Below are positions 1 to 4,674 of a DNA stretch of 5,847 nt, piece after piece. Source of the DNA: DHVE2 group archaeon. Lineage in GTDB: Archaea; Thermoplasmatota; Thermoplasmata; Thermoplasmatales; Aciduliprofundaceae. How positions within the stretch are numbered: the stretch's first letter is position 1; every line of letters starts with the position of its first letter. The DNA lies in assembly GCA_027014065.1 (NCBI GenBank), contig JALWEL010000007.1:1-5847 (forward strand), in the 5' to 3' direction. A program made the position numbers and the translations under genes. The notes under the pieces were generated by a model that saw nothing but the letters and a program-made list of their open reading frames with translations, ran no database searches and was not told the DNA's origin.

Positions 1-373
1 CTTTTATCTCTTTTCTCTCGCCGAATGCAAATCTCCCGATTATCGCCTTCATCTTGGTTATAACGTCGAAATCCGCGGATATGAGAGAAATGAGTATATG
101 CTTCTTTGAGGAATCTTCGTAATGCCTTATCTCCAATATGCTGCCTCGTGACCAGCCCATGGGCGGCGAGACCCGAAAATACTTGTCCCGCTCAACCAAT
201 GATTCGATATCTCCGTAATTTATCACGGAATAACGGTCACGAATTTTGAAAATTATGCGATTTTCCGTTAGATAAACTTTGTTGAGATTCCATTTTTTAT
301 CATCGTAAGTAGTGCTATCCCTTCCGTACCCGATTATGAAGTACACTTTGGCCTGAGCCACTATTTTTTCCAT
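1..373 (-). CDS. CheF-like taxis protein (tentative), N-terminal part, cut by window edge
   Basis: An open frame of 124 codons begins at the ATG at 373 and runs off the left edge without a stop. The protein starts MEKIVAQAKVYFIIGYGRDS and is rich in short strands alternating with charged turns, with a W-x-L-x-K-V-x-L-T-x-N-R-I-I-F core (residues 28-42) and an I-x-Y-x-D-I-E segment (51-57). This layout recalls archaeal CheF proteins (formerly DUF439), cytoplasmic adaptors linking CheY/CheC/CheD to the archaellum switch, and more generally PH-like lipid- or protein-binding folds that share an 'L-T-N-x-R-I' strand. The family call rests on remembered pattern only. CheF proteins are usually near 300 residues, so more than half would lie outside the window. 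An upstream in-frame TGA at 388-386 leaves ATG 373 as the first start. It lies 21 bp after the methyltransferase stop and no Shine-Dalgarno is visible, which fits a leaderless message from the A/T-rich box at 391-404. Confidence 0.6.
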   Translation of the reverse strand, partial: MEKIVAQAKVYFIIGYGRDSTTYDDKKWNLNKVYLTENRIIFKIRDRYSVINYGDIESLVERDKYFRVSPPMGWSRGSILEIRHYEDSSKKHILISLISADFDVITKMKAIIGRFAFGERKEIK

Positions 374-390
374 CGTTTCATAATCTCAAA

Positions 391-404
391 CATTTTATTT
401 TAAT
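391..404 (-). promoter_or_regulatory. Possible TATA element for the CheF-like gene
   Basis: On the minus strand the A/T-rich stretch TTAAAATAAAATG is centred about 24 bases before the ATG at 373. It overlaps the stop codon of the methyltransferase gene. The spacing fits a leaderless transcript, but the sequence is a weak match to the archaeal TATA consensus and the gene could also be read through from upstream. Confidence 0.35.
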
Positions 405-1012
405 TTATCCCCGACCTTTTCTATTCTGAAAAACACGAATTTTTTAGTCACTTTCTCTTTGGTGTGAAATTTGTAAATTCGCGGTATTTGAAACTGGAAC
501 TCGAGAACATGGGTTATCCTGCCGCCCAGCTCTTCAATTTTTCCCATTAGAAAATCCTTAGTTTCCCAGTTGTGAAGAGTATAAATCACCTTGGAAATTC
601 GCAGAGATGTTTCCAAAAATGGCAAATCGTTGTGTCTCACTTGCGCCCCGAAGGGGGTGTTTTGAAAAATGGTGTCTACGGGAACTCCGAAATTCTTCAC
701 ATCCTCTCTCACGATTTCTATTTTCTCACATCTCACTGTTGCGATATTCCTCTTCAAATCTTCGATTGCATCCCCGTCTATTTCCACGGCGTAAATCTTG
801 GTCGGATTGAAAAAGCAGGCACCTATGGAAAAGATTCCGGGGCCACTGCCCAGGTCTGCTATTATCTTTCCCTCTATATCACCCATCTGATGTGCAAAAA
901 ATAAAATTTCAGCGGCGATGTTCGCCGGCGTTAAATACTGCTCTAAACTAGCTTTAGGATTCGTAAATCCCTGCAAGCGTTGAAGCTTTATCTCCAGAGC
1001 CTTTTTCTTCAT
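395..1012 (-). CDS. METTL5-family SAM-dependent rRNA adenine N6-methyltransferase
   Basis: A 205-residue Rossmann-fold methyltransferase of the METTL5 type. The family makes N6-methyladenine in the decoding-site helix of small-subunit rRNA (human 18S A1832). Visible marks in order: L-E-Q-Y-x-T-P (23-29), equivalent to the LEQYPT motif of METTL5; SAM motif I DLGSGPG (53-59); acidic E-I-D (77-79) for the ribose; E-D-V (103-105); catalytic-position motif N-T-P-F-G (118-122); and the C-terminal P-R-I-Y-K-F-H (177-183), like human PASYKFH. The usual motif is NPPF, so Thr at 119 is a change. The reading frame stays open for 67 further codons upstream, but those overlap the 93-residue gene and are low-complexity junk. 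The ATG at 1012 overlaps the upstream TGA as ATGA and begins MKKKALEIKLQ, the normal family N-terminus. No Shine-Dalgarno is seen, so translation is probably coupled. Target site in this organism is inferred. Confidence 0.9.
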   Translation of the reverse strand: MKKKALEIKLQRLQGFTNPKASLEQYLTPANIAAEILFFAHQMGDIEGKIIADLGSGPGIFSIGACFFNPTKIYAVEIDGDAIEDLKRNIATVRCEKIEIVREDVKNFGVPVDTIFQNTPFGAQVRHNDLPFLETSLRISKVIYTLHNWETKDFLMGKIEELGGRITHVLEFQFQIPRIYKFHTKEKVTKKFVFFRIEKVGDKLK

Positions 1013-1290
1013 TGCAACGCCAAATCCACAACATGTCTGGCGAATTTCACAGCGTGATCCCTGCTGAAGCCCTTGTTCACCAGTATTTCCTCTATGTGCT
1101 TTACTGCGCGCTTCCATTTCCAAGTACTCTCCTCGTACTTTGTCTGCAGAATAACCCTGGCCACATCTGGGTCCAAATCGATGCCGTACCTGTCCCTGAA
1201 CTTTATTCTCCAAAGCGAGACTGCAAAATCCGGGATATAAACCACCTTCTCCCCCGTATTTGTCCCATATACTCGGACTTCTTCGGACAT
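1009..1290 (-). CDS. Hypothetical 93-residue protein coupled to the METTL5 homologue
   Basis: I do not recognise this protein. It has 93 residues, is charged and soluble, and has no signal peptide, membrane segment or cysteine. A beta-like N-terminal part (residues 1-30, with V-V-Y-I-P-D-F) is followed by helical segments, roughly 41-55 and 58-92, ending in F-A-R-H-V-V-D-L-A. The stop overlaps the start of the methyltransferase gene by four bases (ATGA), so the two are probably made together. The ATG at 1290 is preceded by TATAGG with no properly spaced Shine-Dalgarno, and a TATA box lies about 31 bases upstream, so the message is leaderless or has only a few leader bases. Coupling suggests a role linked to the ribosome or to the methyltransferase. 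Absence of cysteine argues against a Trm112-type zinc-binding partner. That it is a real gene is supported by the overlap geometry and sensible composition. Confidence 0.8.
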   Translation of the reverse strand: MSEEVRVYGTNTGEKVVYIPDFAVSLWRIKFRDRYGIDLDPDVARVILQTKYEESTWKWKRAVKHIEEILVNKGFSRDHAVKFARHVVDLALQ

Positions 1291-1315
1291 CCTATAATCA
1301 TGACAAAATTTGGTA

Positions 1316-1327
1316 CATATATTTTTT
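1316..1327 (-). promoter_or_regulatory. TATA box for the 93-residue gene and METTL5 unit
   Basis: On the minus strand AAAAAATATATG sits in the 45-bp gap between the stop of the 464-residue gene and the ATG at 1290. Its centre is about 31 bases before the ATG, predicting a start of transcription near 1295 and a very short leader. It separates this pair from the upstream pair. Confidence 0.55.
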
Positions 1328-1338
1328 GGTAAAAATTA
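1328..1338 (-). terminator. Weak T-run after the 464-residue gene
   Basis: The stop TAA (1338-1336) is followed directly by TTTTTACC on the minus strand. A run of five T is a marginal archaeal oligo-T terminator, so some readthrough into the next pair is likely. Confidence 0.25.
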
Positions 1339-2730
1339 CACATTTGCCACGGCGAAGTATACTCCTTTCCTCTTCATGAGCACTATCCCCTCTTTTCTCA
1401 AATTTTCGAATATGTTGTCCACGTTCTTATCTATTCCCCGCTCCTCCATCTTCATCTCAAAATACCGATAATCCCAGCCCGCTGGTTTGAGCTGGTTAAG
1501 TTCCCATAGCACTCTATTTATTATTCTCTCCTCCCTGCTCTTGTGCTTAAGCGCCGCCAACTCGTTTCTGAGCTTGGGACCAATAACATCGTATAGTCTC
1601 TCAAAAGATGTAAGGTAAATCTCTTCAATTTTGCTTATTCCTCCAATATCCATTCTCTCCCAGGCACTCTTAACCCGGGCGCCGTGCTCTCCGAAGCCGT
1701 TGATATCTGAGATGTCCATGATCACGCCCATCTGCATGGCTTCCAAAATTTCCGGGAACTCGCCGCCTATCTTCCGTATCAGCTCTTTCTTGAAAGAGAC
1801 CACGTAATCTTCGTCGATTTCCGGATTTCTTAAATGATTTTCGAATGCGTAAAATCCGATATCCAATGAGTATTCTCTCAAAAGGGAGTCGTCGATGATT
1901 GTCACCTCCTCCTTGGTAGGGAGGTATGGGATATCTGAATATCGTATAATCTCGTGGAACTTCACATCGGCGCTCGTCATTGCGCTCTTCTCCCACACCT
2001 TCGCTTTTCTTCCGGAATAGAAATTCTTTGCGCCTTTGCGGCCCATGGCATCGTAGCGTATCTTGAACTTCGGCGTGACCTTTATCTCGATTTCATCATC
2101 GTAAATCAGCGACACGTTGAAGCTGTCCTTCTTCAAAATGTTGGAAATCTCAGAAAATATTGAAAAAAACGGCTTGAAATCGTTCGCATAGTATTTGGAA
2201 TTCGCATTCAGAATGGATAGAGCGTTTCCTCCAACTCGCCCCATATAATTTGGAGATGAGAGAAAATAGGAGGAAAAAACATCCACCGCGAACTCGGAGA
2301 ATGTGGAATCGAATATGTTATAAATCTTCCTCCCATCCAGCCCGCTCTTTTCCAATTGCAGATAATTTTCCAATTTGAGCTTTTCTATTTTATCCGCAAC
2401 TATGAATCTTCCACTTTCCTGAGAGAACATGGATAGGTCGTAAACTCTGCCTTCCACCCGCGCGACGCTTGCCCGCGAATTGAGCCACGATGGAATAAGC
2501 ACGGGAATCAATGGGTAACCATCTTCTGGAAAAGGTGTAATTGCCTTTATCCTGAAAACTCCATACACCTGTGATAGTTTCTCCCATAGCAGGGACTTGA
2601 ATCTTTTCTCTCCGGGGAATTTCACCAAAAAGCCCTCGAAACTCTCTTGCTCTCCGATTTTCAAAGTGGATTTCAAAAATCTCTCTTTGAATTTTTCGTC
2701 AATCCTCTTGGGAAGGTAGAGGGGAATCAT
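1336..2730 (-). CDS. Uncharacterised 464-residue protein with winged-helix-like C-terminus
   Basis: I do not recognise the family. The protein is soluble, with no signal peptide or membrane helix. The stretch around residues 86-120 (V-A-R-V-E-G-R-V-Y-D-L-S, then G-R-F-I-V-A-D-K-I-E-K-L) alternates like strands of an OB-fold. The middle (about 205-270) is strand-rich and basic (R-K-G-A-K-N-F-Y-S-G-R-K-A-K-V, 231-245). Residues 365-415 are helical, and the last 45 (D-K-N-V-D-N-I-F-E-N-L-R-K-E-G-I-V at 434-450, then G-V-Y-F-A-V) look like a winged helix. OB region plus terminal winged helix recalls MCM helicases, but no Walker A, Walker B or arginine-finger motif is present, so it is not an active AAA+ helicase. 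A nucleic-acid role is inference. The ATG at 2730 overlaps the TGA of the small upstream gene as ATGA, which fixes the start and indicates translational coupling. Confidence 0.85.
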   Translation of the reverse strand: MIPLYLPKRIDEKFKERFLKSTLKIGEQESFEGFLVKFPGEKRFKSLLWEKLSQVYGVFRIKAITPFPEDGYPLIPVLIPSWLNSRASVARVEGRVYDLSMFSQESGRFIVADKIEKLKLENYLQLEKSGLDGRKIYNIFDSTFSEFAVDVFSSYFLSSPNYMGRVGGNALSILNANSKYYANDFKPFFSIFSEISNILKKDSFNVSLIYDDEIEIKVTPKFKIRYDAMGRKGAKNFYSGRKAKVWEKSAMTSADVKFHEIIRYSDIPYLPTKEEVTIIDDSLLREYSLDIGFYAFENHLRNPEIDEDYVVSFKKELIRKIGGEFPEILEAMQMGVIMDISDINGFGEHGARVKSAWERMDIGGISKIEEIYLTSFERLYDVIGPKLRNELAALKHKSREERIINRVLWELNQLKPAGWDYRYFEMKMEERGIDKNVDNIFENLRKEGIVLMKRKGVYFAVANV

Positions 2731-2972
2731 CTGTACACACTGTACTTGTACAGCAAATCAATGAGCTTCTTCGCGGTTGGCTCGTCTATCACACCCTCCT
2801 CTTTTTTCTTGAGAATGAAATCCCGCGCCTCCTTTATGCCGATGTTCGATGCCTTGGCGTATATGGTACCCTTCATCGAGCCCTGCACTCCTTCCGGCAA
2901 ATCTTTGAGAATTTGGCCCAGAAGGTAGCGGAACTCGTAATCTTTTCTCATATTCAACTTTCTGCGTTTCAC
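2727..2972 (-). CDS. Hypothetical 81-residue protein, first gene of pair with the 464-residue protein
   Basis: I do not recognise this protein. It is basic, cysteine-free and mostly helical by composition, with a central I-Y-A-K-A-S-N-I-G-I-K-E-A-R-D-F-I segment (37-53) and a following K-K-K-E-E-G-V-I-D turn that could be a small helix-turn-helix or winged-helix unit; the end (65-81) is another helix. Two starts are possible: GTG at 2972 (MKRRKLNMRKDY) and ATG at 2951 (74 residues). GTG is chosen because a TATA box is centred about 25 bases before it, the spacing of a leaderless archaeal message. The ATG start would have a 20-base leader with no clear Shine-Dalgarno. The stop overlaps the next gene as ATGA, so the product is likely made with, and perhaps binds, the 464-residue protein. 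Function unknown. Confidence 0.75.
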   Translation of the reverse strand: MKRRKLNMRKDYEFRYLLGQILKDLPEGVQGSMKGTIYAKASNIGIKEARDFILKKKEEGVIDEPTAKKLIDLLYKYSVYR

Positions 2973-2990
2973 AATCAGAGTATGGAGAAT

Positions 2991-3002
2991 GGTATAATAT
3001 AG
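2991..3002 (-). promoter_or_regulatory. TATA box for the 81/464-residue gene pair
   Basis: CTATATTATACC on the minus strand, centred near 2997, about 25 bases before the GTG at 2972. The insertion sequence begins 22 bp further upstream at 3024, so the core promoter is intact, while anything beyond that point upstream has been displaced. Confidence 0.6.
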
Positions 3003-3023
3003 ATTGCGGTTCTAATTAAAATT

Positions 3024-3034
3024 TGTAGTATCCC
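3024..3034 (+). repeat. Left terminal inverted repeat of the insertion sequence
   Basis: TGTAGTATCCC, exactly matched in reverse complement by 3985-3995. The following A/T-rich bases match the other end only partly (about 8 of 13). Confidence 0.92.
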
Positions 3035-3044
3035 AAAATACATT
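3033..3044 (+). promoter_or_regulatory. Possible TATA element of the transposase gene inside the left end
   Basis: CCAAAATACATT on the plus strand is centred about 28 bases before the ATG at 3067, a spacing that fits archaeal core promoters with a very short leader. It partly overlaps the terminal repeat, so transposase bound at the end could repress its own promoter; that is inference. The match to consensus is moderate. Confidence 0.35.
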
Positions 3045-3066
3045 AACATCTTTTTCTTTTTCCAAG

Positions 3067-3975
3067 ATGCGTAAGCTGAATGACAGAAAAATCCGTTGGA
3101 TTGTCAGGGAAATTGAGAAGGGACGGGAAATAACAGAGATTGCACAGATACAGGGAATCTCCAGAGTCCGAGTTTGGCAGCTATACAAACAGTATCTCTC
3201 CGAAGGAGAGATACCGACACTAAAGAAGCCCGGAAGAAAGAAATCTGAAGTATCCATAGAAGAAAGGGAATTCATCGTAGAAATGCATGAAAGATATAAA
3301 TTAGGTCCGACAGCTCTGGAAAAGAAGATAGAAAGGGAATATGGAATCCATATTCCCCATAACAGGATATACAGAATATTGATAGAGGAGGGAAGAATTA
3401 TGAAAAATCCTAAGAAAAGAAGGCAAAGGAAATATGTGAGATTTGAAAGAAAGCATTCGATGAGCCTCTGGCAGGGAGATTGGAAGCTATTAAGCAATGG
3501 AAAATGGTTGATCGCTTTCATGGATGATGCCAGCAGGAGAATAATGTGTTACGGAGTTTTTGATAATGCAACAACTGAAAATGCGATTTCTGTGTTAAAG
3601 AAAGGCTTTGAAGAGTACGGAAAACCAAGAGAGATAATGACAGACCATGGGAGCCAGTTCGTAGCTTCCAGAACAGATAAGAAAGGATACTCAAAGCATA
3701 AATTCGGCCAGTTTCTGGAAGAAAATGGAATAAAGCACATTCTCGCCAGGGTAAATCATCCACAAACAAATGGAAAGATAGAACGGTTCTTCGGGCTTGT
3801 TGAAGCTAAGAAAAGATTCTTCAAAGATATTGATGAACTTATCGAGTGGTATAACTATGATAAGCCGCACATGAGTTTGGACTTCGATAATGCTGAAACC
3901 CCTGAAGAAGCATTCTGGAGAAAGCTTCCGGAGGAAAAGATATTTGAATATGTGGGGTGGTTATTTGAATTGTAA
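3067..3975 (+). CDS. IS481-type DDE transposase (rve integrase fold)
   Basis: A 302-residue transposase that cuts and joins the ends of its own element. The N-terminus holds a helix-turn-helix (about 8-42, with I-T-E-I-A-Q-I-Q-G-I-S-R-V-R-V-W-Q-L) and a second DNA-binding region (about 61-105), separated by a basic linker K-K-P-G-R-K-K. The RNase-H-like catalytic core follows, with D138 in G-D-W-K, D193 in T-D-H-G-S-Q-F, and E239 in N-H-P-Q-T-N-G-K-I-E-R-F, the usual rve signature. The second D and the E are 45 residues apart rather than about 35; the extra residues lie at 199-212 (V-A-S-R-T-D-K-K-G-Y-S-K-H-K), an insertion I recall in archaeal IS481 members. All three acidic residues are present and the frame is unbroken, so the enzyme may be active. 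A single frame argues against the two-gene, frameshifting IS3 type. Confidence 0.93.
   Translation: MRKLNDRKIRWIVREIEKGREITEIAQIQGISRVRVWQLYKQYLSEGEIPTLKKPGRKKSEVSIEEREFIVEMHERYKLGPTALEKKIEREYGIHIPHNRIYRILIEEGRIMKNPKKRRQRKYVRFERKHSMSLWQGDWKLLSNGKWLIAFMDDASRRIMCYGVFDNATTENAISVLKKGFEEYGKPREIMTDHGSQFVASRTDKKGYSKHKFGQFLEENGIKHILARVNHPQTNGKIERFFGLVEAKKRFFKDIDELIEWYNYDKPHMSLDFDNAETPEEAFWRKLPEEKIFEYVGWLFEL
3335..3357. repeat. Perfect 11-bp inverted repeat with one-base centre, inside the transposase gene
   Basis: GGGAATATGGA, A, TCCATATTCCC. It lies in the codons for R-E-Y-G-I-H-I-P between the second DNA-binding region and the catalytic core. It could extrude as a hairpin or bind a dimeric protein, or be chance. 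Confidence 0.6.
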
Positions 3976-3984
3976 AATTAATTC

Positions 3985-3995
3985 GGGATACTACA
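3985..3995 (-). repeat. Right terminal inverted repeat of the insertion sequence
   Basis: GGGATACTACA on the plus strand, the exact reverse complement of the left end. It begins ten bases after the transposase stop codon. Confidence 0.92.
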
Positions 3996-4005
3996 CCAAA
4001 CGCTC

Positions 4006-4024
4006 AAAAATAGAAAAAATGAAA
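4006..4024 (-). terminator. Oligo-T terminator of tbp
   Basis: Immediately after the tbp stop the minus strand reads TTTCATTTTTTCTATTTTT, with a T6 and a T5 run. Clustered T runs without a hairpin are the normal archaeal termination signal. The right end of the insertion sequence lies 10 bp beyond it. Confidence 0.65.
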
Positions 4025-4579
4025 TTAAATCAATCCAACGCTTCTCAGGTCCGCCTTGAGCTTCTTAATTGCCTCCACTATCTCCTCTTTCTTCTTGGCG
4101 CCGGTGCAGACCACCTTTCCGGAGCCGAATAGCAGGAGAACAACTTTAGGTTCCTCAACGCGATAAACTAACCCGGGGAACTGCTCGGGCTCGTACTCCA
4201 CATTCTCTAAGCCCAGAGAAAGCGCGATGTTCGTCAGATTCAATTCGGTCTCCAGATCATAGACGGCCACGATGTTTTGAACCACAATTTTGGGATTGTC
4301 GTATACATCTATGCCCGCCTGCTTCAGCTTGCTAACTAAGGTGTCAATAGTTTTCTTAACGCTCTCAATATCCTTGGCGCCGGTGCAATTTACCTTTCCG
4401 CTTCTGAATATCAAAACCGCAGTCTTAGGTTCCTTCAAGCGATAAATCAAACCCGGAAACTGTTCAGGTTCGTACTCCGCCCCGTCAAGTGTCAATGCAA
4501 TTTTTCCAAGATCCAGTTTGTCCGCAAGCGCGGTGGACGCCACTATGTTTTCAATATGTACCTTCTCCTCTTCATTCAT
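4025..4579 (-). CDS. tbp: TATA-box-binding protein
   Basis: General transcription factor that bends the TATA box and, with TFB, recruits RNA polymerase. The 184-residue saddle is two direct repeats of about 90 residues: each has an N-I-V-A motif (N11, N102), Y-E-P-E-Q-F-P-G-L-x-Y-R, an E-P-K strand, a F-x-S-G-K-V strand and C-T-G-A-K. The four phenylalanines that wedge into DNA are all there (F41, F58, F134, F151), so the protein should be functional. It has no acidic C-terminal tail. Length matches the archaeal family (about 180-190). Starts at GTG 4588, ATG 4585 and ATG 4579 are all in frame; ATG 4579 is chosen because AGGTG lies six bases before it and it gives the family's usual N-terminus (M-N-E-E-E-K-V-H-I-E-N). 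The TATA spacing would also allow a leaderless start at GTG 4588. The gene stands alone, divergent from the DUF998 gene. Confidence 0.97.
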   Translation of the reverse strand: MNEEEKVHIENIVASTALADKLDLGKIALTLDGAEYEPEQFPGLIYRLKEPKTAVLIFRSGKVNCTGAKDIESVKKTIDTLVSKLKQAGIDVYDNPKIVVQNIVAVYDLETELNLTNIALSLGLENVEYEPEQFPGLVYRVEEPKVVLLLFGSGKVVCTGAKKKEEIVEAIKKLKADLRSVGLI

Positions 4580-4585
4580 ATACAT

Positions 4586-4590
4586 CACCT
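4586..4590 (-). promoter_or_regulatory. Shine-Dalgarno AGGTG that favours the tbp start at 4579
   Basis: AGGTG(AT) on the minus strand complements the 3' end of archaeal 16S rRNA and is followed by six bases and then ATG at 4579. It overlaps the alternative GTG 4588, which as a start would leave no room for a ribosome-binding site. Confidence 0.6.
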
Positions 4591-4610
4591 TTAAATAGGG
4601 TAAGGGAAAG

Positions 4611-4620
4611 ATATATAAAT
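4611..4620 (-). promoter_or_regulatory. Strong TATA box of tbp
   Basis: ATTTATATAT on the minus strand contains the archaeal consensus TTTATATA. Its centre near 4615 predicts transcription from about 4589, giving a leader of only about ten bases or none. A purine-rich GAAGAAGT lies just upstream in the TFB-recognition position. As TBP binds such boxes, self-regulation is possible. Confidence 0.75.
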
Positions 4621-4627
4621 ACTTCTT

Positions 4628-4642
4628 CGTGAAACGTGGAAA
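4628..4642. repeat. Tandem heptamer-like repeat between divergent promoters
   Basis: CGTGAAA is followed directly by CGTGGAAA. It lies between the TATA boxes of tbp and the DUF998 gene and abuts or overlaps the TFB-recognition positions of the plus-strand promoter. It may be an operator; two short copies could also be chance. Confidence 0.35.
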
Positions 4643-4643
4643 A

Positions 4644-4653
4644 CTAAAAATAC
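4644..4653 (+). promoter_or_regulatory. TATA box of the DUF998 gene
   Basis: CTAAAAATAC centred near 4648, about 26-27 bases before GTG 4675, with GGAAAA just upstream fitting the TFB-recognition consensus. The spacing predicts transcription starting at or next to the GTG, so the message would be leaderless. Confidence 0.55.
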
Positions 4654-4674
4654 AACTTCACTCATATTGCATGT

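Larger units (their letters stand above)
3024..3995 (+). mobile_element. Complete IS481-type insertion sequence, 972 bp
   Basis: The element is bounded by perfect 11-bp inverted repeats TGTAGTATCCC / GGGATACTACA; extending to 24 bp keeps about 19 matches. It starts TGT and ends ACA, as IS3/IS481 elements do, and holds one transposase gene that fills almost all of it. The flanks are ...TTAAAATT on the left and CCAAACGC... on the right, with no shared duplication. It lies between the tbp terminator and the promoter of the 81-residue gene, on the opposite strand to both, and interrupts no gene. The intact frame and clean ends suggest a recent or still functional copy. The family name rests on the transposase and ends, not on a database match. 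Confidence 0.9.

Noticed and set aside
646..657. CCCC-TTC-GGGG hairpin with a UUCG-type loop on the minus strand
   Set aside because: It coincides with the codons for the catalytic T-P-F-G motif, so protein constraint explains it; the stem is only three to four pairs.
572..904. Plus-strand open frames opposite the methyltransferase and the 93-residue gene (also 1012-1332)
   Set aside because: They are antisense to well-supported genes, have no promoter or ribosome-binding site and no recognisable protein features.
1013..1213. N-terminal extension of the methyltransferase by 67 codons
   Set aside because: The extra residues are the 93-residue gene read in another frame, with Gln/Arg/Gly-rich composition and no match to the family. 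The ATGA junction at 1012 is the natural start.
1336..2730. Active MCM or other AAA+ helicase in the 464-residue protein
   Set aside because: No GxxxxGK[ST] or hydrophobic-DE motif was found. The G-R-V-G-G-N-A-L stretch near 164-171 lacks the lysine of a P-loop.
3012..3521. 169-codon minus-strand open frame across the insertion sequence end
   Set aside because: It is antisense to the transposase, crosses the element boundary and has the Ser/Leu/Phe-rich composition of a shadow frame.
3067..3975. IS3-type two-gene element with programmed frameshift
   Set aside because: The transposase is one continuous frame containing both DNA-binding and catalytic parts, and no overlapping orfA/orfB arrangement is present.
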